The position numbers were made by a program, and so were the translations under genes. A stretch of DNA of 64,000 nt from TMP-24 sp041397305 (lineage in GTDB: Bacteria > Pseudomonadota > Alphaproteobacteria > Rhodobacterales > Rhodobacteraceae): contig JAWKWX010000006.1 in the NCBI GenBank assembly GCA_041397305.1, forward strand, positions 1-64,000, in the 5' to 3' direction. Positions 54,010-62,787 of this stretch are shown piece after piece; within the stretch, counting starts at the first letter, position 1, and every line of letters begins with the position of its first letter. The notes below the pieces were generated by a model. It had not been told where the DNA came from. It searched no databases and saw nothing but the letters and a program-made list of their open reading frames with translations.

Positions 54010-55179
54010 TCACATCGCCACACGCTGCACGAACCAGAAGGCCCCGACCACCGCAATCACCAGCGATCCGGGGATGACGATCCGCTGCCGGTACCAGCTC
54101 TTGTTGCCGAACCAGATGCCAACGAGCGCGAAACAGATCGCGATCACGGTCAGCTGACCGAGCTCGACGCCCACGTTGAAGCTGAGGAGTCCAAGAAGAA
54201 AATCATCCTTCGGAATGCCGAATTCCCTGAGAATCCCGGCAAACCCCAGCCCGTGCAGAAGGCCGAACCCGAAGACGACCATCGGCCGCCAGGGGCTGAG
54301 CGTCGGGCGCAGGATATTCTCCACCGCCACATAGACGATGGAAGCGGCAATCAACGGTTCCACGATCGACGAGGGCAGGTTCACGTAGCCCGCCGCCCCA
54401 AGCCCCAGCGTCAGCGTATGGGCCACGGTGAAAGAGGTGACCTGGGTCAAGATCGGCCTGACCCTGATCGACAGAAGGAAGATGCCGACAACGAAAAGGA
54501 TGTGATCCAGGCCCTTGGGCAGGATATGGGTGAAGCCGATCACGATGAAATCCTTCACCATGTTCCAGGCGCTGCGCGTCTTCACATCGGCGATCACGAT
54601 GGTTTCGCTCGTGGCCCCGGAGGCGATCGTCTCGATATGTTCGGTGCGGGCCCGCGGTGCCATCGTCCTGAGAAGGATCTTGCCGAACTCAGGCTTCCAG
54701 CCGAAGGCAAAGGTCGTGGCCCCTTCGGGCAGGGTGCCGCGGAAGTTGAAGACGGTCTTGCGGACCTTCGACAGATCGCCGACCTCGCGGAACTCGGTCG
54801 AGACAAGCTCGGGATGGTCGGGCTTGCCGTCGATCAGGAAGGTCATGCCGCCGAGAAACTCCGCCGCAACCTCGTCATAGGCCTTCTTCAGCTCTTCGGG
54901 CGGCAGCTCCCTCAGGCGGTTATACTCCATCGCCCTGGGTGAATCGTTGGTGTCCTTCACTTCCGGATCGACGCCCGCGAGGATCGCCTCGATATTCACC
55001 AGAAGTTCGACCGAATAGCTCTTGGCCGCCTCGTCGAAATAGACGACGGCGCCCGTCGCTTCGAACACATGGGCGCGGGCGGGCAGCGCCGCGAAAAGGG
55101 CGGTCAAGGCAAGGGCGATCCGGATGAGGATCGGAAAATGGAACATATCGGAAAGGCGTCTGGCTGGAATGGCAGTCAT
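54010..55179 (-). CDS. HupE/UreJ family membrane protein with exported N-terminal domain
   Basis: 389 residues. A signal peptide (ILIRIALALTALFAALPARA then HVFEA, cleavage near 38) is followed by a hydrophilic periplasmic domain (about 40-205) and a C-terminal HupE/UreJ membrane domain of six or seven helices. This contains FIVIGFTHILPKGLDHILFV (about 211-230), TSFTVAHTLTLGLGA and GFGLLHGLGFAG, with conserved His residues. HupE/UreJ proteins are linked with nickel uptake; this long form, with its extra exported domain, is of unknown role. ATG 55179 is six bases beyond GGGAG. It follows the GMC oxidoreductase gene on the same strand. Confidence 0.82.
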   Translation of the reverse strand: MTAIPARRLSDMFHFPILIRIALALTALFAALPARAHVFEATGAVVYFDEAAKSYSVELLVNIEAILAGVDPEVKDTNDSPRAMEYNRLRELPPEELKKAYDEVAAEFLGGMTFLIDGKPDHPELVSTEFREVGDLSKVRKTVFNFRGTLPEGATTFAFGWKPEFGKILLRTMAPRARTEHIETIASGATSETIVIADVKTRSAWNMVKDFIVIGFTHILPKGLDHILFVVGIFLLSIRVRPILTQVTSFTVAHTLTLGLGAAGYVNLPSSIVEPLIAASIVYVAVENILRPTLSPWRPMVVFGFGLLHGLGFAGILREFGIPKDDFLLGLLSFNVGVELGQLTVIAICFALVGIWFGNKSWYRQRIVIPGSLVIAVVGAFWFVQRVAM

Positions 55180-55306
55180 CATCTTCTCCCTCGAGAATAG
55201 GCATGCGAACTGACGGGAAATGGCGAAACAGAACCGAACTGTGCATGAGCAATCGACGCAAGCCGCACCTTGCCCGCAATCCATCTTTGGTTCGAGAAGC
55301 GGCCGG

Positions 55307-56836
55307 TCATGGCGCCGCGCTCCCGATTCGGTGGGCATTGGCCATCACCGGCAAGGTGATTGTCGTGGCCGGAATGGCAGGCAGGCAGGAGGCGTCGATC
55401 AGATGCAGGCGCGACAGGCCGAACGGCCTGCCGAGCCTGTCGCTCTGCCCCAACCCCGGCGCCGACGCCATCGGCAGGGTGGCACCGGCATGGAAGCTCG
55501 ATCCCGGCGGATTGAGGCGCCGCGCCGCGGTCAGCGGCGCGAGGCCAAGCGCCCAGGCGGCGCCCGCGAAGCGCCGCGCCGCGGCATCGAAGGCGGCACC
55601 GGTTTCGGCATTTTCCTGCGTCTCGGCGACAAGCCGACCATCGCGGGCGAGCGTCAGCGAGGCCCGCGCCGACAGGTCGGAATGCAGGAAGATCTGCGCC
55701 ACGATCAGGCGCCGCGCGATGAGGCGCAAGAGTGGCGATGTGCCAGGCAGGCGGCCGTAGCGCGACAGAAGGTCGGCCTCGAAGAATTCGTTCCAGCTGT
55801 AGATCTGGGCATGGATCAGATGATCGGAAATCTCTGGCGCACGCAGTTCGGCGAAGGCCTGCGGCAGCGTGTGGACCGGCCCGCGATCCGGGCGGCGCGG
55901 CGCGCGCCACAGGTGCAGCATCGGCAGGAAGCCATGCGCGCTGTCGCGCAGCGTCACGCGGCCAAGCTCGGGCATTGACGCCAGAAGGATGCGCGCGCTT
56001 TCCAGAACGCCCGCCCCGAGGAAGGCGCGCGCGCCGCGCACGACCTCGCCGCCCTCCAGCCTCAGCGCGATGCCATCCGCCTCCTCGGCGAAGGCCACGA
56101 CCCGCGCGCCGGGCCGGTAGCTGAACTTCGGATCGGTCCGTAGCGCCGACACCTGATGGCGCGCGCTCCAGATCAGCTGCCAGGGGCAGCCGTGCAGGCA
56201 CTGGCCGCACTGGCGACAGCCCGGCGCCACCGCCTGCCGCGCCTGACCGATGGTGATCCCGGCGCGGGCAAGCCGGTCGCGCGCGCCCGCCGCCAGCGAC
56301 AGCAGCCGTTCCGCCTGCGGGGACGGAGGAAGGGGCTCGCTTGCCCCCATGTCGAGCGCGCCGAAGACCGACGCCAGATCATCCACGCGCCCCGAGATCG
56401 GCACAAAGCCCGCGACCGCGCGGTAATGTGGCGCGAGGTCCGTCTCGCCGATCGGCCAGCCTGCCATATCGGCCGCCGCGTGGGGCAGGACTGCCGCACC
56501 CCAAAGGTTGGAAAGCCCGCCCACGGCACGCGAAGCGCGCAGGTAGAGCCGGTCAGCCCCCTCCATATAGGTCCGGTCGGCCGGCTCCATCGCGAAATCC
56601 GATCCATAGCGGCGGATCTGCCCGGCCGCCGCGCCGAATTGCGGCGCCTGCCAGTCCGCCCGCTCGTCCGCCGACCACTGGCGCGGGTCGCGGGCTGCCA
56701 GCCGGTCGCGGGCGGCCGCGCGCCCCGGCTCCAGCTCCTGCCCGCCATCGAGCATCACGACCGCCCGTCCGCGCGCCAGAAGCGCCGTCGCGGCGGCGAC
56801 ACCAGAAGGACCGGACCCGATGATCAGATCGGCCAT
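55307..56836 (-). CDS. GMC family oxidoreductase with ferredoxin-like Cys motif
   Basis: A 509-residue flavoprotein. FAD-binding LIIGSGPSGVAAATALL (about 4-20), the GMC segment AVGGLSNLWGAA (about 104-115) and the C-terminal FHAGATLPM and ITLPVMANAHRIG regions mark the GMC fold with its active-site His. Between them lies CRQCGQCLHGCP with Cys at 207, 210, 213 and 217, spacing CxxCxxCxxxCP as in 4Fe-4S ferredoxins. Most GMC enzymes (glucose, choline oxidases) lack it. It would oxidise an alcohol or sugar; the GT39 and epimerase genes alongside suggest a nucleotide- or lipid-linked sugar. Start ATG 56836 is 4 bp after the GT39 stop. Confidence 0.85.
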   Translation of the reverse strand: MADLIIGSGPSGVAAATALLARGRAVVMLDGGQELEPGRAAARDRLAARDPRQWSADERADWQAPQFGAAAGQIRRYGSDFAMEPADRTYMEGADRLYLRASRAVGGLSNLWGAAVLPHAAADMAGWPIGETDLAPHYRAVAGFVPISGRVDDLASVFGALDMGASEPLPPSPQAERLLSLAAGARDRLARAGITIGQARQAVAPGCRQCGQCLHGCPWQLIWSARHQVSALRTDPKFSYRPGARVVAFAEEADGIALRLEGGEVVRGARAFLGAGVLESARILLASMPELGRVTLRDSAHGFLPMLHLWRAPRRPDRGPVHTLPQAFAELRAPEISDHLIHAQIYSWNEFFEADLLSRYGRLPGTSPLLRLIARRLIVAQIFLHSDLSARASLTLARDGRLVAETQENAETGAAFDAAARRFAGAAWALGLAPLTAARRLNPPGSSFHAGATLPMASAPGLGQSDRLGRPFGLSRLHLIDASCLPAIPATTITLPVMANAHRIGSAAP

Positions 56837-56840
56837 CCGT

Positions 56841-58289
56841 CTAGTCCCTGTGCAGGATCAGGACATAGCCGTCACCGAGCGTGCCCGGCAGAACGGTGCG
56901 CTCGGTCAGCCTGCCCGCCTGCAGGTCTGCCTCGATCGCCGGATATTCGCGCAGGTTGCGCGCCGGGAAGGTCACGACAATCGTCAGTGGCCCGGGCTGG
57001 GCGGCGGCGGCGCGATATTCCTCCTCGGTCCAGATCGTGCCCCAATCGGCACCGAAATAGCCGCTGAATATCTCGCCGGAATAGGAGATGGCGAAGACCC
57101 TTTCCCCCGGCACGCGGGCCAGTTCCACGGCACCATAGGCACCCGCGAGATCCTGTTTCGGCGCGCCATAGTTGCGGGCCGCGAGCGGCGCCGAGACCAG
57201 CGCCATCGCCAGGATCGCAAGCGGAAAGAGCGGCGCGCCGAGCCGGGCGGGCAGGCGCGCGGCGAACCAGCCGCAGACAAGGCCGGTGCCCATCACGATC
57301 AGGAACAGAAGGAACGGAATGTCGGTGAAGAAGAAGCGCGGCCAGATGCGCATGCCGACGGCGAGAAGAAGCAGCACCGTCAGCGCGACATGCCCGAAAA
57401 CGATCGGCGCGAAGAGCGGCGCGCGACGTCGCAGTGCCATGGCGCCGCACAGGATGAGCGCCCCGGCCAGAAGCCCGACCATGACCGCCAGCACACCGGC
57501 ATTGCCGAGACCGGTCCTGAGACCTTCGTAGATGGTCCAGAACGGGTTCTGATATTCCTGCATCGGATCGCCCGCCGAGGTCTTCGCAACCCCCGAAACC
57601 TCGGCCAGGAGGCTCGGCACCACCGGCGCGTAGAGCGCCAGCGTCACGAAGCCCCCGAGGAGGAAACCGACGAGGGGCCCGGTCACCGTCGCCCGCTCGA
57701 TCGTTCCGGTTCGGGCGCGCAGGAGGATCAGCGCAAGCCAGACGAGCCCGAGCGTCAGATAGAGGAACGCCCCGGTCAGGTGGGTGAAGATGGTCGCGGC
57801 GAGGCAGGCGGCAAACCGGATCCAGTCTGCCCGGCGCCCGGACCGGAGCCCGCGCAGGAAATAAAGGACGCCAAGCGTCGAGAAAAGCGCAAGACCGGTA
57901 TATCCCCGCGCGTTGGTCGAGAACCAGATATGGTGATAGGACAGCGCCATCAGAAGCGCCGTGCCAAGCGCGGGCAGCCGTCCGCCCAGGTCCAGCGCCA
58001 GTCGCCACATCGCCCAGATGCCGAGCAGCCCGAAGATCAACGCGGGCAGGCGGATCGACCAGGGCGCCTCGCCGAAAAGGCTCATCGACAGCTTCGCGGC
58101 AAGATTGTGCAGATAGTGGTGGTTCATCGAATAGCTGGACAGCATCTCGCCCCAGCCCGATGTCAGATGGGTCTGGACCGTCACGATCTCGTCAAACCAC
58201 AAGGGTCCGGTCATCACCGGCAACCTGAGCGCAAGCGCCAAAGCCATGATCGCGCCAAGGGCCAGCCGGTCGCCGCGGGTCGGGGTCAT
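56841..58289 (-). CDS. Glycosyltransferase family 39 (ArnT/PMT-like)
   Basis: The 482-residue inner-membrane protein has about 11-12 hydrophobic helices. After helix 1 the loop carries GPLWFDEIVT (about 28-37), the Asp-Glu pair that is catalytic in GT-C/GT39 enzymes such as ArnT, followed by the HHYLHNLAAKLSM segment. It uses a polyprenyl-phosphate-linked sugar at the periplasmic face. The C-terminal ~70 residues are hydrophilic. ATG 58289 overlaps the epimerase stop (TGATG). The target may be LPS, a glycan or a protein. Confidence 0.86.
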   Translation of the reverse strand: MTPTRGDRLALGAIMALALALRLPVMTGPLWFDEIVTVQTHLTSGWGEMLSSYSMNHHYLHNLAAKLSMSLFGEAPWSIRLPALIFGLLGIWAMWRLALDLGGRLPALGTALLMALSYHHIWFSTNARGYTGLALFSTLGVLYFLRGLRSGRRADWIRFAACLAATIFTHLTGAFLYLTLGLVWLALILLRARTGTIERATVTGPLVGFLLGGFVTLALYAPVVPSLLAEVSGVAKTSAGDPMQEYQNPFWTIYEGLRTGLGNAGVLAVMVGLLAGALILCGAMALRRRAPLFAPIVFGHVALTVLLLLAVGMRIWPRFFFTDIPFLLFLIVMGTGLVCGWFAARLPARLGAPLFPLAILAMALVSAPLAARNYGAPKQDLAGAYGAVELARVPGERVFAISYSGEIFSGYFGADWGTIWTEEEYRAAAAQPGPLTIVVTFPARNLREYPAIEADLQAGRLTERTVLPGTLGDGYVLILHRD

Positions 58290-59260
58290 CACTGGCCCCG
58301 CGCCGCGCGTTTTTCGGCGATTATGTCGCCGATGATCTCCGACAGGCCCCTTGTCGGGCGAAAGCCGATGGTGCGGTGCAGCTTCGACACATCGGGCAGG
58401 CGCCGCTCCATATCCTCGAACCCTTCGGGATAGACCGTGTCATAGGGTACCAGCCGGATGTCAGACCGCGACCCGGCCTGGGCGATCACCCGTTCGGCGA
58501 GCCCCCGGATCGAGACTTCCTGATCGTTGGCCACATTGAAGACCTGGCCGCGCGCCTCGGGTGTCGCCATCAGCCGCACCAGCGCCTCGACCACATCGGC
58601 GACATGGCCGAAGCAGCGGGTCTGTTCGCCCGTGCCATGGACCAGCAGCGGCCGGTCCTCCAGCGCGGCGTCGATGAAATTCGGCACCACCATGCCATAC
58701 CGCCCGGTCTGGCGCGGGCCCGTGGTGTTGAAGAAGCGCGGGATGACGACCGGCAGCGCCTCCTCGCGCGCATAGGCCAGCGCGAGGAATTCATCGAGCG
58801 TCTTGGCGCAGGCATAGGACCAGCGCAGGTTCTTCGTCGCACCGATCGTCAGATCGTCATCCTCGCTGAAAGGAAACTTCTTCGCCTTGCCATAGACTTC
58901 CGATGTCGAGGCGACGAAGGTCAGCACCTTGCGGCGCAGCGCCGCCTTCAGGACCGTCTCGGTCCCGCCCACATTGGTCAGGATCGAGCGGGAGGGTTCG
59001 TCCATGATCTTCTTCACGCCCACGGCGGCGGCAAGGTGAAAGATCACGTCGGCCCCGCGCGTCAGGTCGCCCACCATGTCGGCGTCAAGGATCGTGCCTT
59101 CAACGAAGCGCAGCGCGTTCGAGCCTTCAAGCGCTGCAAGGTTTTCCCGCCGCCCGGTCGAGAGATCGTCAAGCACCGTGACCTGATGGCCTTCGCGCAC
59201 CAGCCGTTCTGCCAGATGGGACCCGATGAATCCGGCGCCGCCGGTAATGAGAATCTGCAT
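58289..59260 (-). CDS. NAD-dependent sugar epimerase/dehydratase (extended SDR)
   Basis: 323 residues. ILITGGAGFIGSHLAERL (about 3-20), FHLAAAVGVKKIMDEP (about 72-87), ASTSEVYGKA (about 115-124) and the Tyr-x3-Lys motif SYACAKTLDE (about 145-154) define an extended SDR, closest in feel to UDP-glucose/UDP-glucuronate 4-epimerases and UXS-like decarboxylases. The substrate cannot be settled by eye. The start ATG 59260 gives MQILITGGAG; a longer in-frame reading to 59632 has no family character. It is the first gene of the minus-strand run with GT39, GMC and HupE-like genes. Confidence 0.86.
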   Translation of the reverse strand: MQILITGGAGFIGSHLAERLVREGHQVTVLDDLSTGRRENLAALEGSNALRFVEGTILDADMVGDLTRGADVIFHLAAAVGVKKIMDEPSRSILTNVGGTETVLKAALRRKVLTFVASTSEVYGKAKKFPFSEDDDLTIGATKNLRWSYACAKTLDEFLALAYAREEALPVVIPRFFNTTGPRQTGRYGMVVPNFIDAALEDRPLLVHGTGEQTRCFGHVADVVEALVRLMATPEARGQVFNVANDQEVSIRGLAERVIAQAGSRSDIRLVPYDTVYPEGFEDMERRLPDVSKLHRTIGFRPTRGLSEIIGDIIAEKRAARGQ

Positions 59261-59652
59261 GCCTGAAATGCGCCCCCGAAGCCGCGCGCGGAAATTCCTT
59301 CGACTATCGGCGGAGGTTAGCAGGCGGCGCGGGTTCGCGCACGCGGGAAACGAGAACCTGTCGCGCATCGGGCGACAATCCCTGCCGGCCCTTCGCTTTG
59401 TCGCGGGGCTCCGCCACCGGAGCACATCGCCCGGCAGGGCTGGAATTCCGCCATTTCTGGCGCGCCACGACTCTGCTATTGCTGTGATGAATGGGTGGGA
59501 AGGCGACGGATATTGACGCGGGTTTCGCGACAGTTCGCCATGGTTTTGCCATTGTACGAAAGCGCGGGCCAATGCGGCGCCTGCGTTTGACGGTCGGGCG
59601 CGGTGTGGGGAAGTCTGCACCAATTGGATCATAGCCCAATTTCGGGGTTTTC
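59261..59652. other. 392-bp divergent interval between epimerase and nucleotide-sugar dehydrogenase
   Basis: No gene is recognised. It separates the two divergent glycan transcription units and must hold both promoters. Notable are CCAATTGG (59620-59627) shortly before the plus-strand ATG, and TTGACG stretches near 59513 and 59587 without convincing -10 partners. Confidence 0.5.
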
Positions 59653-60999
59653 ATGACGGCAGCATTTTCGATGTATTCTTCGCTCAGGGACAAGATCGCG
59701 GCGCGCGAGGCACGGGTGACGACCGTGGGCCTTGGATATGTCGGCCTGCCGCTGGCTCTGACGATCAGCGAATGCGGCTTTCCTGTCACCGGGTTCGATC
59801 TGAATGCGGCCCGTGTCGCGCGGATCAACGCGGGCGAGCGGGTGATTTCCTATTTCGCCGAGGACCGGATCGCGAAGGCGGTGAAGGGTGGCCGCTTCTC
59901 GGCCTGTTCTGACCCTGCCATCCTGGCTGCGGCCGACATCATCCTGATCTGCGTGCCGACCCCCCTGTCGGCGGAGCGCGAGCCTGACCTGTCCTACGTG
60001 ATCCGCGCCGCCGAAAGCGTTGCCGCGCAGCTGCGCCCGGGCCAGCTCGTGGTTCTGGAAAGCACTGTCTGGCCCGGCGCGACTGCAACCGTCGTGAAGC
60101 CGATCCTCGAACGGTCCGGTTTCAAGGCCGGGCAGGATTTCTTCCTCGGCTTCTCGCCGGAACGCGAAGACCCGGGCAATGCAAAATTCGATACCAGATC
60201 GATCCCGAAGATCGTCGGCGCCGACGATGCGCAGTCGCGCGATCTGCTCGACCGGTTCTATGCCTCGGTCGTGACCCGCACCGTGCCTGTCTCCTCCCTC
60301 GCCACCGCCGAGGCGGTGAAGCTGGCCGAGAACAGCTTCCGCACCGTGAACATCGCGCTCGTGAACGAGATGAAGGTGGCGATGGAGGCAATGGGCGTCG
60401 ATGTCTGGGAAGTGGTCCAGGCCGCGGCGACCAAGCCCTTCGGCTACATGCCCTTCTACCCCGGCCCCGGCATCGGCGGCGACTGTATCCCCGTGTCGCC
60501 GGTCTATCTCAGCTGGCGGGCGCGTGACGTGGGATCGGCAACGCCGATCATCGACCTGGCGCGACGCAACAATGACGAAGCGCCCGATCTGATCGCCGGC
60601 CGCGTCGCGGTGGAACTTGGCAAGCGCGGGCGCCCGGTGTCGGGGGCACGCGTGCTGATGCTCGGCATCGCCTACAAGAAGAATGTCGAGGACACGCGGG
60701 AAAGCCCCGCTCTTGCCATCCTCGGGCGGCTGGAGGCGATGGGGGCCGCTTGCGATTTTCACGACCCCTATTTCCCTGTCATGCCGGTCACGCGCGATCA
60801 CCCGGGCCTCGCGGGGCGCCGGTCGGTCGAGCTGTCTGAGGCGGCGCTGAAAGCCTATGACGCGGTCGTGGTGACGACCGACCACAGCGCCGTGGACTAT
60901 GCGCTGGTCGCGCGCGCGGCGCGCCTTCTCCTCGACACGCGGAACGTGTTTTCGGCCGCCGGGGCGCCAGCCGTCAGCGGTGCGCTCGTCAAGATTTGA
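59653..60999 (+). CDS. Nucleotide-sugar dehydrogenase (UDP-N-acetylglucosamine/UDP-glucose 6-dehydrogenase family)
   Basis: The 448-residue enzyme oxidises C6 of a UDP-sugar to the uronate in two NAD-dependent steps. GLGYVGLPLALT (about 26-37) binds NAD, CVPTPLS is near 100-106, and the catalytic Cys is in PGIGGDCIPVSP (near 277). IAYKKNVEDTRESPA (about 340-354) is the UDP-binding region. The N-terminus and motifs resemble WbpA-type UDP-GlcNAc dehydrogenases, though UDP-glucose is possible and would supply the UXS enzyme. No strong ribosome binding site; a second in-frame ATG lies six codons downstream. Confidence 0.88.
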   Translation: MTAAFSMYSSLRDKIAAREARVTTVGLGYVGLPLALTISECGFPVTGFDLNAARVARINAGERVISYFAEDRIAKAVKGGRFSACSDPAILAAADIILICVPTPLSAEREPDLSYVIRAAESVAAQLRPGQLVVLESTVWPGATATVVKPILERSGFKAGQDFFLGFSPEREDPGNAKFDTRSIPKIVGADDAQSRDLLDRFYASVVTRTVPVSSLATAEAVKLAENSFRTVNIALVNEMKVAMEAMGVDVWEVVQAAATKPFGYMPFYPGPGIGGDCIPVSPVYLSWRARDVGSATPIIDLARRNNDEAPDLIAGRVAVELGKRGRPVSGARVLMLGIAYKKNVEDTRESPALAILGRLEAMGAACDFHDPYFPVMPVTRDHPGLAGRRSVELSEAALKAYDAVVVTTDHSAVDYALVARAARLLLDTRNVFSAAGAPAVSGALVKI

Positions 61000-61178
61000 G
61001 GGGCAGAGGGGCGAATCGATGCACCGTTACCATATTGGAAACAACGAATTTCAACCCTCGGTTGCTCTCCCTTCTGCGCTTCACGCCCTTTCGGCGCAAA
61101 CCGCGGAAGATGAAAGCCGATCGGCATGTATTGGTTCCGGAATCCACGCCGAAATGTGGCAAAAGTGTGATCTCGCGT

Positions 61179-61207
61179 TTGGTGCGCACCGGATCGCGTA
61201 GTATGAT
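61179..61207 (+). promoter_or_regulatory. Promoter for the second flavoprotein gene
   Basis: TTGGTG (61179-61184) and TATGAT (61202-61207) are 17 bp apart. A start near 61214 would leave a leader of about 74 nt before ATG 61288. The 61000-61287 interval is visibly less GC-rich than the genes around it. Confidence 0.55.
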
Positions 61208-61287
61208 GGCAGCTTGTGAGCGGTGCATTTGTTGAGACGATTCTTGGACTTTTTATTTCTGGCATTTCCGAAGTGGTGGTGAGCAAT

Positions 61288-62775
61288 ATGAATGACGGCA
61301 AACTCAGCCCGGTCGTGGTTATCGGCGCGGGTCCTGCGGGTCTGACTGCGGCTTATGAGCTGCAGAAGCGGAGCAAGCGCCACCGTCCGGTCGTGCTGGA
61401 AGCCTCCGACATGGTCGGCGGCATTTCCCGCACCGAATCCAACAACGGCTACCGGTTCGATATCGGCGGCCACCGCTTCTTCACCAAGGTGAAGGAAGTC
61501 GAGGACATGTGGCACGAGGTGCTGAAGGACGATTTCATCACCGTCCCACGCCTCAGCCGCATCTACTACCGCGAGAAATTCTTCGATTATCCGCTGAAAC
61601 TCTTCAACGCGCTGACCAACATCGGCCCGTACGAGAGCATGCGGATCATGCTTTCCTATTTCAAATGGCAGGTCCGGCCCTTCCGCCGCGAGGAAAGCTT
61701 CGAGGAATGGGTGATCAACCGCTTCGGCGGCCGCCTCTACATGCATTTCTTCCGCAGCTATACCCAGAAGGTCTGGGGCATCGACCCGAAGGAGATCCGC
61801 GCCGATTGGGCCGCGCAGCGGATCAAGAACCTGTCGCTGTTCAAGGCGGTCTGGAACGCGATCTCCGGCTCGAACGACACGACGAGCCTGATCGAGGAAT
61901 TCCAGTATCCCCGTCTCGGCCCCGGCATGATGTGGGAAAAGTGCCGTGACATGGTGCGCGGCCAGGGCGGCGAGGTGCAGATGCGGTCGCCGGTCGTGCG
62001 GGTGAACCGCAAGGGCAACCGCGTGACCTCGGTCGATGTGACGCATTGGTCGAAGGACGGCTCCGCCCCGGTCGAGGAGCGGATCGAGGGCGATCACTTC
62101 ATCAACACGATGGCGCTGCGCGACCTGATCCTGTGCATAGATCCGCCGCCGCCGCCGGAAGTGGTCGAGGCTGCCAACAAACTGAAGTATCGCGATTTCC
62201 TGATCGTGACGCTGGTGCTCGACCATGCCGACCCGTTCAAGGACAACTGGATCTATATCCATTCGCCCAAGGTGAAGGTCGGCCGCATCCAGAATTTCCG
62301 CGCCTGGTCGAAGGAAATGCTGCCCGACCAGAACACCGCCTCGATCGGCATGGAATATTTCTGCCAGGAGGGCGACGGCCTGTGGGAAATGAAGGACGAA
62401 GACCTGCGTGAGCTTGCCGCGAAAGAGCTGGAACAGCTCGGCCTGGCAAAAGCTTCCGACGTGATCGGCGCCGCGATCATCCGCCAGCCCAAGGCCTACC
62501 CGGTCTATGACGGCGAATATCGCGAGGCGCTCGACGTGCTGGAAGACTGGATCGTCAGCCTCGAGAACTTCCAGACCGTCGGCCGTAACGGGCTTCATCG
62601 CTACAACAACCAGGACCATTCGATGTTGTCGGCCATGTATGCCGCGCGCAATATCCTGGGCGCCAAGCATGACGTGTGGAACGTGAATGTGGAACGCTCC
62701 TATCACGAGGAATTCGAAATCAAGCGCGACGAGGATCCGGCAACGTCCGGCGCCCCGGCGATCGCTGCGGAATAA
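61288..62775 (+). CDS. FAD-dependent amine oxidase/UDP-galactopyranose mutase-like flavoprotein (paralogue 2)
   Basis: The 495-residue soluble protein has VVVIGAGPAGLTAAYEL (about 9-25) for FAD, VGGISRTES, RFDIGGHRFFTKVKEVE (about 51-67) and KFFDYPLKLFNAL (about 99-111). YTQKVWGIDPKEIRADW (about 160-176) and KAYPVYDGEYREAL (about 407-420) are shared with the protein encoded at 48884. Such COG1232 proteins resemble UDP-galactopyranose mutase and protoporphyrinogen oxidase, but are longer than Glf and lack its motifs. ATG 61288 gives a standard N-terminus; an earlier in-frame start is unlikely. It is followed 12 bp later by a ferric-reductase-like membrane protein gene. Confidence 0.86.
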   Translation: MNDGKLSPVVVIGAGPAGLTAAYELQKRSKRHRPVVLEASDMVGGISRTESNNGYRFDIGGHRFFTKVKEVEDMWHEVLKDDFITVPRLSRIYYREKFFDYPLKLFNALTNIGPYESMRIMLSYFKWQVRPFRREESFEEWVINRFGGRLYMHFFRSYTQKVWGIDPKEIRADWAAQRIKNLSLFKAVWNAISGSNDTTSLIEEFQYPRLGPGMMWEKCRDMVRGQGGEVQMRSPVVRVNRKGNRVTSVDVTHWSKDGSAPVEERIEGDHFINTMALRDLILCIDPPPPPEVVEAANKLKYRDFLIVTLVLDHADPFKDNWIYIHSPKVKVGRIQNFRAWSKEMLPDQNTASIGMEYFCQEGDGLWEMKDEDLRELAAKELEQLGLAKASDVIGAAIIRQPKAYPVYDGEYREALDVLEDWIVSLENFQTVGRNGLHRYNNQDHSMLSAMYAARNILGAKHDVWNVNVERSYHEEFEIKRDEDPATSGAPAIAAE

Positions 62776-62787
62776 CAGAGGCGGATC

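Noticed and set aside
53983..54013. Three CCGGTCAC units as a CRISPR or tandem-repeat array
   Set aside because: Only three short overlapping units without spacers; most likely chance or slippage at the end of hupE.
61184..61204. TAGTAT as -10 with TTGGTG as -35 before the second flavoprotein gene
   Set aside because: Spacing is only 14 bp; the overlapping TATGAT at 61202 gives the proper 17 bp and was preferred.
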